Shown here piece after piece: positions 6,796 to 16,167 of a stretch of 64,000 nt of DNA. The position numbers and the translations under genes are program-made. The notes under the pieces are model-generated. The model was not told the DNA's origin. It was given only the letters and a program-made list of their open reading frames with translations, and ran no database searches. Within the stretch, counting starts at the first letter, position 1. Each line of letters starts with the position of its first letter. This DNA is from Stenotrophomonas rhizophila (lineage in GTDB: Bacteria; Pseudomonadota; Gammaproteobacteria; Xanthomonadales; Xanthomonadaceae): NCBI RefSeq assembly GCF_003651185.1, contig NZ_RCDC01000004.1, forward strand, positions 2,404,659-2,468,658, in the 5' to 3' direction.

Positions 6796-8151
6796 TCAGT
6801 ACGTCCCATCAAACGCGAAGATCGGCTTGCGCTGTTTCCACAGCCCGGCGGTGAAATCCGGGAATTCCAGCGTCTGGAAGCTGTTGGCGATGGACTGCTC
6901 GGACAGCGGCGTGATCGCGCTCCAGGTGATCGCGTCGTAGATGTCGATCGGCATCGGTGCCTTGGCCTTGAGGGCTTCCACGAAGGCATGGATGACGAAC
7001 CAGTCCATGCCACCGTGGCCGGCGCTGGCAGCGGTAGCGGCATGCTGCTTCCACAGCGGGTGCTCGTACTGGTCCTGGTAGGCCTGGAACGGTTCCCACT
7101 TGTGCGGCGGGCTGCGGCCTTCGATGTGGATGGACTGGTTCACATCCATCCACAGGCCCTTGGTGCCCTGCACGCGGAAGCCCATCGAGTACGGGCGCGG
7201 CAGCGAGGTGTCGTGCTGCAGCAGGATGGTTTCGCCGTTTTCGCAGGCCAGGGTGGTGGTGACGATGTCGCCGAGCTTGAAGGCCACCTTGGTGCTCGGG
7301 TGGGTCGTGCCACCGCTCTTGGCCACGGTGTACTCGTGCAGGCCACGCGCCTTGCTGGCAAACGCGTTGATGTGGGTGAAACGGTTGCCACGGTTGATGC
7401 CGGTGTACATCGCACACGGGCCGATGCCGTGGCTGGGGTACAGCTCACCGTTGCGCTTCACCGAATGCTCGGTGCGCCAGCGTGCTTCGGACCAGCCCTT
7501 GGCACCGAACTCCACGCCGCTGTCATACGGCTGGCTGGGATCGCCGGAATTGAACTTCACCCCGCGCAGGTCGTGCTGGTAACCGCCCTGCAGGTGCACC
7601 AGTTCCCCGAACAAGCCCTGGCGCACCATCTGCAGCGCCGCCATCACATCGCGGCGATAGCAGACGTTCTCCAGCAGCATGTACGGCGTGCCGGTGGACA
7701 GCTGGGTCTTGAGCACGTCCCAGTGGTCCTGCAGGGTGATGCCGGCGACCACTTCGCAGCCCACCGCGACCTTGGCCTGCATCGCCGCGATCGCCATCGG
7801 TGCATGGTATTCCCAGGGCGTGGCGATGATCACGCCGTCCAGGCCGCGCTGCTCGATCAGCCGCTTCCAGGCGTTGACGTCGCCGTCCTGGCCGTACGCC
7901 TTGGGCGCCGGCTTGCCGGCCTTGGCCACCATGTCCATGCCGCGCTTGAGCATGATCGGCTCGATGTCGCACAGCGCGACCACCTCCACGTCATCGCGGC
8001 GGACCAGTTCCTTCAGCAATACCTGGCCGCGCATGCCGGTGCCGATCAGGCCCAGCCGCACCTTGCGCGCGCGTGCCCAGGCGGGCGTGTTGGGCAGCAG
8101 GCTGGTGGCGGCGACAGCCGCGCTGGCGGCGATGAATTCTCTGCGTTTCAT
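6796..8151 (-). CDS. GH109-type alpha-N-acetylgalactosaminidase (Gfo/Idh/MocA fold), Tat-exported
   Basis: The 451-aa enzyme is predicted to remove terminal alpha-GalNAc by the NAD-dependent mechanism of family GH109. The start MKRREFIAAS is a twin-arginine signal with cleavage near PAWA, so the folded, cofactor-loaded enzyme reaches the periplasm. The Rossmann motif VRLGLIGTGMRG (about residues 32-43) binds NAD. ATPWEYH and CEVVAGI follow as in the Gfo/Idh family, then YPSHGIGPCAMY, and the GHGGMDWF block near residue 375 that marks GH109. Length equals that of characterised members. It is the third gene of a leftward arm (GH31, receptor, GH109), 53 bp after the receptor. The start at 8151 was preferred to a longer frame because of the Tat motif. 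Confidence 0.88.
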   Translation of the reverse strand: MKRREFIAASAAVAATSLLPNTPAWARARKVRLGLIGTGMRGQVLLKELVRRDDVEVVALCDIEPIMLKRGMDMVAKAGKPAPKAYGQDGDVNAWKRLIEQRGLDGVIIATPWEYHAPMAIAAMQAKVAVGCEVVAGITLQDHWDVLKTQLSTGTPYMLLENVCYRRDVMAALQMVRQGLFGELVHLQGGYQHDLRGVKFNSGDPSQPYDSGVEFGAKGWSEARWRTEHSVKRNGELYPSHGIGPCAMYTGINRGNRFTHINAFASKARGLHEYTVAKSGGTTHPSTKVAFKLGDIVTTTLACENGETILLQHDTSLPRPYSMGFRVQGTKGLWMDVNQSIHIEGRSPPHKWEPFQAYQDQYEHPLWKQHAATAASAGHGGMDWFVIHAFVEALKAKAPMPIDIYDAITWSAITPLSEQSIANSFQTLEFPDFTAGLWKQRKPIFAFDGTY

Positions 8152-8204
8152 GGACAGTACCTCGTGTGAAGATCGCGCCGGCCGGGACCGGCGCGGGGGA
8201 AGCA

Positions 8205-11177
8205 TCAGAACTTATAGCCGACGGTGAGACTGTAGCCGCGACCGAAGATGGTGGCGTAATCGCTGGAATCGCCGAGGAAGCTGTTCGGGTCATAGAACGG
8301 CAGGCGGTCGAACAGGTTCTTGATGGTGAAGCCGACGTTCCAATGCGCATCCGGGCGCCAGGCCACGCTCAGGTTGGCGGTCCACCACGACGGGGCGCCA
8401 TCGCACTTGCTCTGCTCCACCGGCAGGTAGCCGGCGGTGCAGGTCTGCGGGTTGTTGTCCTCCTCGTCGATCTGCTGCAGCGCCCACTTGGTGCCACCCA
8501 CGTAGTTGACGAAGACACTGGTGGTGACCTGTTTGTAGCTCCAGTCCGCGTTCAACGTGGCGCGCAGCCGCGGGTTGTTGTAATAGCCGACCAGGTCGCC
8601 GTAGTACCAGCCGCTTTCATCATCCAGGTAGGAGCGGTTGCGGTTGGCGATGGTGGCGGCCACACCGATATTGAGGTTGCCCCACTCGCCCAGCGAGAAT
8701 CGGCTGCGCGCATCGATGTCGAAGCCGTCGATCAAGGTCTTGCCACGGTTCTTGTACTGGCCCACCACGCTGGCCACGTTGCCCACGCTGTAGCCGGGCA
8801 GCGTGCCGGGACAGGCCACGCCGCTGGCCGGGTCGGCGCACATCGCCGCCAGGGCGGCCAGGTTGGCGCGGTCGCTTTCGGTGATCGGCGAACGCGTGGA
8901 GGAAATGATGTCTTCGTCGCGGGTGAAATCCGGGGCGACGATTTCATTGCTGCGGTAGATGAACCAGTAATCGGCCGACACCGACAACCATTGGGTCGGC
9001 TCGTAGACGAAACCGAGCGTGGTGATCTTGGCCTTCTCCGGCTTCAGGTCCGGGTTGGGCTGGGTCATGCGCGCCACCGTGCGGCTGCAATCAGTATTGA
9101 GCAGGGAGTTGCCGAGGTCGACGTCCCCGCCGCGCTGCGACCGCAGCAGGAGGTTGGCGATGGCGTTGGTCTCGTTGCAGCGCACTTCATCACGGTAGCC
9201 CCCCAACTGGGCGAACACGCCACCGTTGCCGGACTCGGCCAGGCTGGGGGCGCGGAAGCCGGTGGAGTAGGTGCCGCGCAGCATCAGCTGATCGAACATC
9301 TGGTACTTCAGGCCGATCTTCGGGGCCAGGTTGGCGCTGAAGTCCGGGTACTTGTCCACGCGCAGCGCGGCGTCCAGCTCCAGCTTCTCGGTGAGCGGCG
9401 CCACCGTCTCGGCGAACAGCGCATAGGTATTGCGCTTGCCGTCGAACCACGAGCCGCCCTGCTGGGTGATCAGGCCGTTGGCCGCATCCGGGTTGCCCGG
9501 GGTGTAGAAGGTTTCGCGGCTGGCGTTGAAGCCGAAGGCCGCACGCACTTCACCGGCCGGCATCTGGAACAGCGGGCCTTCGATCTTGCCGTCCAGCGTA
9601 TGCAGGCGCGTCCAGGACTGGATGTCGAAGGTCGGGAATGCTTCACGGATCAGGGCGGCGTTGGCTTCGCTGATCTCACCGAACTTGTACGCCGGGTGAT
9701 CGGAAATGATCACACGGCCGGTGCCCGGATCGACCGAGTACGGGCCGAAGGCCTTCTCGAAGCCGGCCAGGTTGACGTTGGTGGTCTGGTAGGTGACCGA
9801 GTGGCTGCCGGCCGTGGCAAACGCGGTTTCCCAGTTCCAGTCGCCGATGTCACCGCGCAGCCCGGCCACCACGCGGTAGCTCTGGTCGGTGTTGCGCTGG
9901 CCGAAGTGGTTGGCACCCACGTCCTGCAGCAGGTACTGCAGGCCGACCACGCCGCCCATCAGTGCCTTCAGTTCGGGCGAGGCGTTGTTGTATTCGTTGT
10001 TCGGGCCCAGGTAGGGATACAGGAACTGGTTGACCGTGGTGCCGGTGTTGCGCGAGAACCAGCTGGTCGGGTTGCCGGTGGTGGTGCCGTAGGCGCGCGG
10101 CGTACCGCCGTTGGCGGTCAGGTCGATGTCGGTGTAGGTGGCCTCGGCGAAGGCTTCGGTGCTGTCGCCGATCAGGAAGTGCGCGTTGACGTACGCCGTG
10201 TTGCGCTCGGATTTGGCGCCGGCGTCGATCTCGTTGTTCATCCACGTTTCCCAGATACAGCGGGGGCCGGCCGCTTCGCTGGTGAGCACGTTGTTGCAGC
10301 CCGGCGCGGCCTCCTGCACACGGCGGCCGGTGACCGGATCGAAGGCGAAGTAGCTGCCCGGGTTGAACTCGCCCGGCTTGCTGCCGGTGCCCAGGCGCAG
10401 GTTGGGCAGGTAGTTGGGGTTGTTGACGTAGTACTGGTCGGGCCGCTTGTCGTAGAAGTCGCTCAGCGGGATCGCATCGCGCCGGTACAGATTGACCGAG
10501 GCGTAGACGTTGTAGCGGTCTTCATCCAGATCGCCGAAGCCGGCGGTGATGCTGCCCTGGTGCTCGCCGTAGGAGCTGATCCGCGAGGATTTGTCCGTGG
10601 TGAGATTGATCTCCGCGCCCTGGTAGGAGCGTTTGGTGATCACGTTGATCACGCCGGCCACCGCATCGGTGCCGTACACGGCCGAGGCGCCGTCGGTCAG
10701 GACTTCCATGCGTTCGATAGCTGCGGCGGGGATCGCATCGATGTTGACGAACTGGGTCTGGAAGCCGGCCGGCGCGCCGTAGTAGGACAGACGGCGGCCA
10801 TTGAGCAGCACCAGCGTGCCCTGTGCGCCGAGGCCACGCAGGTTGGCCTGCGAGGCACCATCCGAACCGGTGAACAGCGAGCGCGAGTCCTGCTGGCCCG
10901 GCCGCGCGGCGGGCAGGTTGTCGAGCACCTGCAGCAGGGTGCGCGCGCCCATGTTCTCGATGTCCTGCTTGCTGATCACCTGCACCGGCGAGGCGGTTTC
11001 CACATCACTGCGGCGGATGTTGGAGCCGGTCACCTCGATGCGCGACAGCTCGGTGGCTTTCGTATCGGGTGATGCGTCCTGGGCGCTGGCACTGCCGACC
11101 ACCGCGACGGCCAGGCCGAGTGCGATGGACAAGGGGGTGGCGGTGATGCGGCGATGGCGATGGCGTTCGGTCAACAT
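8205..11177 (-). CDS. TonB-dependent outer-membrane receptor, probably for GalNAc glycans
   Basis: Large (990 aa) TonB-dependent transporter. It has a signal peptide (about residues 1-32, ending ASAQ) and a TonB-box-like region (TELSRIEVTGSNIRR). The plug domain holds VQVISKQDIENMGARTLLQVL, NLRGLGAQGTLVLLNGRR and MEVLTDGASAVYGTDAVAGV. A long beta-barrel ends in the terminal aromatic YSLTVGYKF. AAGGAG lies just before the ATG at 11177 and fixes the start over the longer frame. The barrel class is the carbohydrate/peptide-type common in xanthomonads. Substrate assignment rests on its place between two alpha-N-acetylgalactosaminidase candidates and opposite the aga genes. Confidence 0.9.
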   Translation of the reverse strand: MLTERHRHRRITATPLSIALGLAVAVVGSASAQDASPDTKATELSRIEVTGSNIRRSDVETASPVQVISKQDIENMGARTLLQVLDNLPAARPGQQDSRSLFTGSDGASQANLRGLGAQGTLVLLNGRRLSYYGAPAGFQTQFVNIDAIPAAAIERMEVLTDGASAVYGTDAVAGVINVITKRSYQGAEINLTTDKSSRISSYGEHQGSITAGFGDLDEDRYNVYASVNLYRRDAIPLSDFYDKRPDQYYVNNPNYLPNLRLGTGSKPGEFNPGSYFAFDPVTGRRVQEAAPGCNNVLTSEAAGPRCIWETWMNNEIDAGAKSERNTAYVNAHFLIGDSTEAFAEATYTDIDLTANGGTPRAYGTTTGNPTSWFSRNTGTTVNQFLYPYLGPNNEYNNASPELKALMGGVVGLQYLLQDVGANHFGQRNTDQSYRVVAGLRGDIGDWNWETAFATAGSHSVTYQTTNVNLAGFEKAFGPYSVDPGTGRVIISDHPAYKFGEISEANAALIREAFPTFDIQSWTRLHTLDGKIEGPLFQMPAGEVRAAFGFNASRETFYTPGNPDAANGLITQQGGSWFDGKRNTYALFAETVAPLTEKLELDAALRVDKYPDFSANLAPKIGLKYQMFDQLMLRGTYSTGFRAPSLAESGNGGVFAQLGGYRDEVRCNETNAIANLLLRSQRGGDVDLGNSLLNTDCSRTVARMTQPNPDLKPEKAKITTLGFVYEPTQWLSVSADYWFIYRSNEIVAPDFTRDEDIISSTRSPITESDRANLAALAAMCADPASGVACPGTLPGYSVGNVASVVGQYKNRGKTLIDGFDIDARSRFSLGEWGNLNIGVAATIANRNRSYLDDESGWYYGDLVGYYNNPRLRATLNADWSYKQVTTSVFVNYVGGTKWALQQIDEEDNNPQTCTAGYLPVEQSKCDGAPSWWTANLSVAWRPDAHWNVGFTIKNLFDRLPFYDPNSFLGDSSDYATIFGRGYSLTVGYKF

Positions 11178-11310
11178 CTTTGGCTCCTTGTTCGATCCGC
11201 AGCGTGGGGCTGGCGGTGGATGGGTGTTTTCGGGCAAACGTCCCCCGTGCCGCGGCCAGACGGCCGCAGACGGGAAACGGGAGAGAGCGGTGTTTCGACA
11301 GGCGGTTCGG

Positions 11311-14300
11311 TTACGGCGACACGATGCTGGCGGTATCGCCCTCCTGTCCGATCAGGGCGGCATTGGCCCAGTTGCCACAGACCTGCGCGGGGTGATCGCC
11401 CTGCGCCCCGAGCGTGCGCAGACTCAGCCGCTGCAGGCCGCGCACGTCCAGCTCCGGTTTGACCACGCCGGGTGCGGTGACCAGCCCGCTGTCGTACAGC
11501 AGCCGACCGTCACCCCACACCTGGAACTGCATGCCGCCGGCGGTGCGGCACTGATCATCGATCCCGAGGTCGGCGCGCAGCAGGCGCCAGCCGCCGCCCA
11601 GCTGCAGATCGATCCGGCTGCTGGCGTTGACGCCCAGGCCGCGGCGGAAATGCAGCCCGTTCATGCGCATCTCCGCCTGCCCACCGAGGGCGCGGTCGGC
11701 AGCCACGCTGGCCTTCAACGGGGCCGGCATGGGCAGCGCGGAGAGATACAGCTGCTGCGCGGGACCCTCCGGCTGCGGATGCTCCAGCACGTGGAAGGTG
11801 GACAGCACGATCGGGCCGACATCGCGCGGCTGCAGCGCATCCACTGCACGCGCCACGCTGCCCTGCGCCGCGGTCACCATCGGGTCGGCAGCGCTGGCAC
11901 CGTCGCCTTCCGGGTTCTGCGTGCTGAGCACGCGGAAGCGCAGCAGGCGGCCGGCATGGGCGGGGAAATCGATCTGCTGCATGCCTTGCTGCAGGGTCAG
12001 GCGGCCACGCTTGATCGGCTCACCCCACTCGCCATTGCTGTCGGCCATGTAGATTTCGTAATCGCGGATCTGCCCGCTCTTCCAATGCTGGTCGTTGCGT
12101 GGCGCCAGTTCGATGCCGTCGATCAGCTTGCGTTCGCCGAAGCCCAGCACCCACTCGTGCGCACCGGTCTTGACCGCCTGGTTGCGCACGGTGCGGAACC
12201 ACGTGGCCGGATCATCGTCGAAGGCCTTCTCCATCTCGTAGCCCTGCTCCTCGGCCGGGCGGTTGACCACCAGCAGGCTGTCGGAGGGCAGCGCGCGGCC
12301 CAGCTCGGGCGCGGCCGGGAATGCATCGTCGGCCGGTGCGGCAGCGATCGGCAGCTCCAACTGCAGTGCGAGCGGCTGGCGGATGTCGGTCGGCGCAGTG
12401 CGTACGTGCAGGGTGCCGCGGCGCTCGGCCGCATCGAAGTACCAGCCCTCGCCTGCGGCCTGCCACGCCGCCGCATCGGCCAGCATCGGCAGCGCGCGGC
12501 CGTCCAGCGTCACCGCCGCCGGGCGCTGGCGGCTGAGCACGCGCAGTGCATAACGGCGCTGCGGCAGCTGGCCGGCGTACTGGCCCTGCACCGCCTCGAT
12601 GCGCACCTGCACCGGGCCAGTCCCCTGTGCCGGGGCCTGCACCGTGATCGCCTGCGTGCTCGATTCGCCCTTCTCATAGCGGCGGGTGGCGCCATCATCT
12701 TCGTACAGCGTGTACTGCGAGGTGCCCTGCGGGTACAGATCGAAGGTCACTTCATCGAGCGGCTTCTCACCGTCGTAGAGCATCGCCGGGTACATCGGGA
12801 TGATCGCGCCGGCGCGCACGAACACCGGGATCGTGGCCAGGTCGACCGGGCGGTCCAGCGAGCGCCCCTCGGCGCCGGCGAGCAGCTGGCGGCCGTCCCA
12901 GTAGTCGATCCAGCGGCCCTGCGGCAGGTGGATGTCGCGGCGCCAGCCTCGGCTCGCAGCCTGGCTGCGGTACACCGGGGCGATCAGCAGCTCGCGGCCG
13001 AGCAGGAACTGGTACTTGTGCGCCTCGGTATAGGCCTGCGGATCCTGCGGGTAGTCCCACATCAGCGCGCGCAGCAGCGGCGCGCCGCTGGTCGCCGCAT
13101 CGTGCGCCAGCCCGTACATGTACGGGGTCATGCGCATCTTCAGCTTGAGGTAGTCGCGGTTGACGCTGCGGTAGGGCTCATCGAACCACCACGGGTGCTT
13201 GCGCGCATTGCCGGACCAGCCGGACATGCCCATCAGCACAGGGGTGAAGCTCTTCCACTGCAGGTCGCGGGTGAACGTCTCAGCGCTGCCGCCGAAGATC
13301 GCGTCCACGTCGCCACTGGCGTAGGCCATGCCGGACAGGCCCGAGCCGATCAGGGTCGGAATGTGCCAGCGGATGTAATCCCAGCTGCTGCTCTGGTCGC
13401 CGGTCCAGGCCACCGCGTAGCGCTGGATGCCGCCCCAGCCCATCACCGTCCACAGGAACGGGCGCGAGTCGGAATTGTTCAGGATGCCGTTGAACGCGGA
13501 CTGGTTGGCATCCATCGCGAACTGATAGCCCTTGCCGGTCCAGGCCACGTCCAGCTTCTGCACGCGGCTGCCCGCAGTACCGACTTCCCAGGCGATCTTG
13601 TCGACGCCGTTCTCGGTCCACAGGCCGGTCTTGAAGCCGTACTTGGCCAGGCCCTGCACGGTCTCGGGCAGCTTCTTGTAGCCGCAGCCGTAGCCATCGT
13701 TGGGCAGGATCCAGCCGCCGGGCATGTCGTGGTCGCGGTACTGCCGGGCCACGCTGTCCACCACATCCGGCGTGGTGCCGGTCGGGCCGTCGCTCCAGCC
13801 CTCGGGCACGCTGCCGGGCTTCTTGATGTTGTCGCCATCGTTGTAGCAGTCGGCGTCGCCATAGGAGAACGCCCAGCGCGGCAGCAGGCCGGCGCGGCCG
13901 GTCAGCGTGGTATAGCGGTCCAGCAGCGTGTGCAGGCTGGGCCCGACGAAGTAGTACGCATCGAAGCGGTCTTCGCGGTGCAGCAGCGTGGCCTGGTCGG
14001 CCTGGCGCAGATCATAGGTGCCGTCGCTCCACGTGTTGCGCAGCATGCCCCAGCCCCGCGAGCTCAGCAGCATCGGCGCCGGGTTGGGGCGATCGCCTTC
14101 TTCCCAGCCACCGGAATACGAGACCTCCAGTTCGCGGCCCTTGAACTCGAAGCGACCGTTCTGCTGGCCGCCGCCGTAGAAGTGCTCATCGCCTTCGCTG
14201 GAGAGCACCTGCATGCTCTGGTCCTTGTCCAGGTCCAGCGGCTGCAGTTCGTGCCACAACGCGACATCGCGTTCGCCGTCGCGGCGATCCAGCGACAGGC

Positions 14301-14670
14301 GCAGTGGCTGGCGCTGGATGCGCAGCACCAGGGCGTCGGTACGGATACGCACCTCGTTGCCATCTTCCTCCACCTCGAAGGCGACCTTCGCGGCCGGCTG
14401 CGGCAGTACGATCGGGGCAGCCTTGTCGCTGGCATCGGTGAGCGTGCCGTTGCGGCCGGCGCGCACACGCAGCACGTCATCGCGCAGCAACTCCACGCGC
14501 AGGGTGGCGCCGGTATCCGTGCTGAGTGTCCAGCCGGCGGTGCCGTCGTTGGCGGGGGCGGCGCTGATCGCACGCAGGTTGCCCACCGGCTCAGCGTTGG
14601 CAGTGGCAGCCAGAGCTACTGCAGTAAGCAGTGCGATCGTCAGACCAGTGCGTCGAAACCGGAAGTCCAC
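11311..14670 (-). CDS. GH31 glycosidase with F5/8-type and NPCBM modules, probable alpha-N-acetylgalactosaminidase
   Basis: The 1119-aa exported enzyme has its signal peptide at residues 1-26 (ending ATANA). An N-terminal GH31 beta domain (with EHFYGGGQQNG) and the catalytic barrel follow: LPRWAFSYGDADCYN, WILPNDGYGCGY, FKTGLWTENGVDKI, VAWTGKGYQFAMDANQ and AVAWTGDQSSSWDYIRWHI, where the WTGDQ Asp is the expected acid/base. The C-terminal half adds a DUF5110-like beta domain, an F5/8-type-C (CBM32-like) module at about 790-920, and an NPCBM module at about 975-1115. This architecture occurs in the GH31 branch shown to hydrolyse alpha-GalNAc. Together with the aga genes it argues for that activity rather than alpha-glucosidase, but activity is inferred. 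Confidence 0.85.
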   Translation of the reverse strand: MDFRFRRTGLTIALLTAVALAATANAEPVGNLRAISAAPANDGTAGWTLSTDTGATLRVELLRDDVLRVRAGRNGTLTDASDKAAPIVLPQPAAKVAFEVEEDGNEVRIRTDALVLRIQRQPLRLSLDRRDGERDVALWHELQPLDLDKDQSMQVLSSEGDEHFYGGGQQNGRFEFKGRELEVSYSGGWEEGDRPNPAPMLLSSRGWGMLRNTWSDGTYDLRQADQATLLHREDRFDAYYFVGPSLHTLLDRYTTLTGRAGLLPRWAFSYGDADCYNDGDNIKKPGSVPEGWSDGPTGTTPDVVDSVARQYRDHDMPGGWILPNDGYGCGYKKLPETVQGLAKYGFKTGLWTENGVDKIAWEVGTAGSRVQKLDVAWTGKGYQFAMDANQSAFNGILNNSDSRPFLWTVMGWGGIQRYAVAWTGDQSSSWDYIRWHIPTLIGSGLSGMAYASGDVDAIFGGSAETFTRDLQWKSFTPVLMGMSGWSGNARKHPWWFDEPYRSVNRDYLKLKMRMTPYMYGLAHDAATSGAPLLRALMWDYPQDPQAYTEAHKYQFLLGRELLIAPVYRSQAASRGWRRDIHLPQGRWIDYWDGRQLLAGAEGRSLDRPVDLATIPVFVRAGAIIPMYPAMLYDGEKPLDEVTFDLYPQGTSQYTLYEDDGATRRYEKGESSTQAITVQAPAQGTGPVQVRIEAVQGQYAGQLPQRRYALRVLSRQRPAAVTLDGRALPMLADAAAWQAAGEGWYFDAAERRGTLHVRTAPTDIRQPLALQLELPIAAAPADDAFPAAPELGRALPSDSLLVVNRPAEEQGYEMEKAFDDDPATWFRTVRNQAVKTGAHEWVLGFGERKLIDGIELAPRNDQHWKSGQIRDYEIYMADSNGEWGEPIKRGRLTLQQGMQQIDFPAHAGRLLRFRVLSTQNPEGDGASAADPMVTAAQGSVARAVDALQPRDVGPIVLSTFHVLEHPQPEGPAQQLYLSALPMPAPLKASVAADRALGGQAEMRMNGLHFRRGLGVNASSRIDLQLGGGWRLLRADLGIDDQCRTAGGMQFQVWGDGRLLYDSGLVTAPGVVKPELDVRGLQRLSLRTLGAQGDHPAQVCGNWANAALIGQEGDTASIVSP

Positions 14671-14718
14671 CTTGCCCCCAAGCCCGCGGTCAGCGGGAAA
14701 CTGAAACCAGTGCGGCCG

Positions 14719-14748
14719 ACTCTAGGGCAGGGTCTCGAAAGATGTCAA
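14719..14748 (-). promoter_or_regulatory. candidate promoter of the GH31-receptor-GH109 arm
   Basis: On the minus strand TTGACA (14748-14743) is followed after 18 bases by TAGAGT (14724-14719), giving a start about 42 bases before the GH31 ATG. The -35 box overlaps one of the CGAAAGATGT motifs, which would allow repression. Confidence 0.5.
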
Positions 14749-14796
14749 CAAATTGCAAAGAAAAAGGAAGGATATTTAAACACAAACGAAAGATGT
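14736..14796 (+). promoter_or_regulatory. two direct CGAAAGATGT motifs, candidate AgaR operators
   Basis: CGAAAGATGT stands at 14736-14745 and again at 14787-14796. The second lies in AAACACAAACGAAAGAT (14778-14793), which on the minus strand reads as TTTCGTTTGTGTTT. This resembles the TTTCGTTT-type sites bound by AgaR in enterobacteria. The first overlaps the GH31 promoter. Confidence 0.45.
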
Positions 14797-14937
14797 GGCG
14801 GCGCGACACTTTCCAAACGCCACCTGAATACGCGTTTGTTGCCGCCTGAAACCTTGGTGCAGCGCGGCATCCACGGCCACCCATGGCGTTCAGACACCGA
14901 TCGAACAGCGAAAACTGTGACCCACCGACCTTTTCTT

Positions 14938-14974
14938 TATCTTTCGATATTTGACATTTCGAAAGAAAACGAAG
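14938..14974 (+). promoter_or_regulatory. CTTTCG/CGAAAG motifs upstream of agaS
   Basis: TATCTTTCG (14938-14946, inverted orientation of the motif above) and CGAAAGAAAACGAAG (14960-14974) flank a TTGACA at 14951-14956, a possible -35 box for agaS. No convincing -10 is seen. Placement 30-65 bases before the agaS start fits repressor sites. Confidence 0.45.
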
Positions 14975-15003
14975 AAGGTGCGGTCGCCCAACAGGAATTG
15001 CGA

Positions 15004-16161
15004 ATGGACGCTTCTCTGCTCCCTGATTTGCCCACGTGGCAGCGCCTCGGTGGCGCCTATACCGCCGAAGAAATCGCCCAGCAGCCCCGCGTGTGGGCCG
15101 CGCTGGCCAGCCTGCTGGAGGCTGCGCAGGTACGCATCGATGGCTTCCTCGGGGAGGCCCTGCGCGATCCCAGCCAGTTGGTGATCTTCACCGGCGCCGG
15201 CAGCTCGGGCTTCATTGCCGAGATGGTGGCCGACCAGATCAATACGCAGTGGCCTGCCGAGGTGCGCGCCGTGCATACCACCAGCCTGCTGACCCATCCG
15301 GCGCTGTACCTGCGCCGCGACCGCCCGACCCTGCTGGTGTCGTTCGGGCGCAGCGGCTCCAGCCCGGAGAGCGTGGCTGCGGTGGATCTGGTCCGCGACC
15401 AGGTGGAGCACGCGCGCTTCGTCGATATCACCTGCAATGCCGAAGGCGAACTCGCCACGCGTGGCCACGGCCGCAGCGATACGTTGTCGCTGCTGATGCC
15501 GCCGGCCAGCTGTGATCGCGCCTTCGCCATGACCAGCAGCCTGAGCTGCATGCTGTTGGCCGCGCTGAGTGCGTTCGACAGCGCCCCGTGGGCAACGCGC
15601 CTGGAGCGTCTTCGCACGTTGGCCCGCCAGGGCGAGCGTGCGCTGGATGCCTGGGATGGCGCGGTGGCCACCCTCGCCCAGGCGCCGTATTCGCGTGTCA
15701 TCTATCTCGGCAGCGGTCCACTCGAAGCGGTTGCCCGCGAGGCCGCGCTGAAGGTGCTCGAACTCACCGCCGGCCGCGTGCTGGCGCTGGCCAATACGCC
15801 GCTGGGGTTCCGCCATGGGCCCAAGTCCACCCTCAACGGCGAGACCCTGGTGGTGATGCTGCGCAGCGCGCAGCCGCTGGCCCGCCGTTACGAGCAGGAC
15901 CTGTTGAACGAACTGCGCCGCGACGGCATCGCCGGGCGGGTGCTGTCGATCGGGCCGGAGGATGCGGACCGCGCCGACGGCGACTTCGTCCTCGCCGCAC
16001 CCGCCTTGCCGGATCCGTGGCTGGCCCCGCTGTGGCTGCTGGTGCCGCAGTGCTATGCGCTGCAGCGTTCGGCCGCGCTCGGCATGACCCCGGACAATCC
16101 CTTCCCCGACGGCACGGTCAACCGTGTGGTGCAGGGCGTGACCATCCACCCCCACGGCTGA
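15004..16161 (+). CDS. agaS: AgaS, galactosamine-6-phosphate deaminase/isomerase
   Basis: SIS-domain sugar-phosphate enzyme, 385 aa. It deaminates and isomerises galactosamine-6-phosphate to tagatose-6-phosphate in GalNAc catabolism. Two SIS domains are visible: one with FTGAGSSGFIAEMV and SFGRSGSSPESVA (about residues 60-125), the second with IYLGSGPLEAVAREAALKV and FRHGPKST (about 235-280). There is no glutaminase domain, so it is not GlmS. The ATG at 15004 is preceded by CAGGAAT at suitable spacing; the much longer open frame upstream is antisense to GH31 and is discounted. It heads the rightward aga operon, with agaK six bases after its stop. Confidence 0.92.
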   Translation: MDASLLPDLPTWQRLGGAYTAEEIAQQPRVWAALASLLEAAQVRIDGFLGEALRDPSQLVIFTGAGSSGFIAEMVADQINTQWPAEVRAVHTTSLLTHPALYLRRDRPTLLVSFGRSGSSPESVAAVDLVRDQVEHARFVDITCNAEGELATRGHGRSDTLSLLMPPASCDRAFAMTSSLSCMLLAALSAFDSAPWATRLERLRTLARQGERALDAWDGAVATLAQAPYSRVIYLGSGPLEAVAREAALKVLELTAGRVLALANTPLGFRHGPKSTLNGETLVVMLRSAQPLARRYEQDLLNELRRDGIAGRVLSIGPEDADRADGDFVLAAPALPDPWLAPLWLLVPQCYALQRSAALGMTPDNPFPDGTVNRVVQGVTIHPHG

Positions 16162-16167
16162 GCACGC

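Noticed and set aside
8166-11072. 968-codon plus-strand frame opposite the TonB receptor
   Set aside because: It is an antisense shadow of a gene with clear plug and barrel motifs; no ribosome site or family.
10801-16161. Very long plus-strand open frame (1786 codons) ending in agaS
   Set aside because: Up to about 15000 it is antisense to the GH31 gene and receptor start. The composition (Arg, Ala, Gly, Gln, His rich) is typical of shadow frames at high GC. Only the part from 15004 is real.
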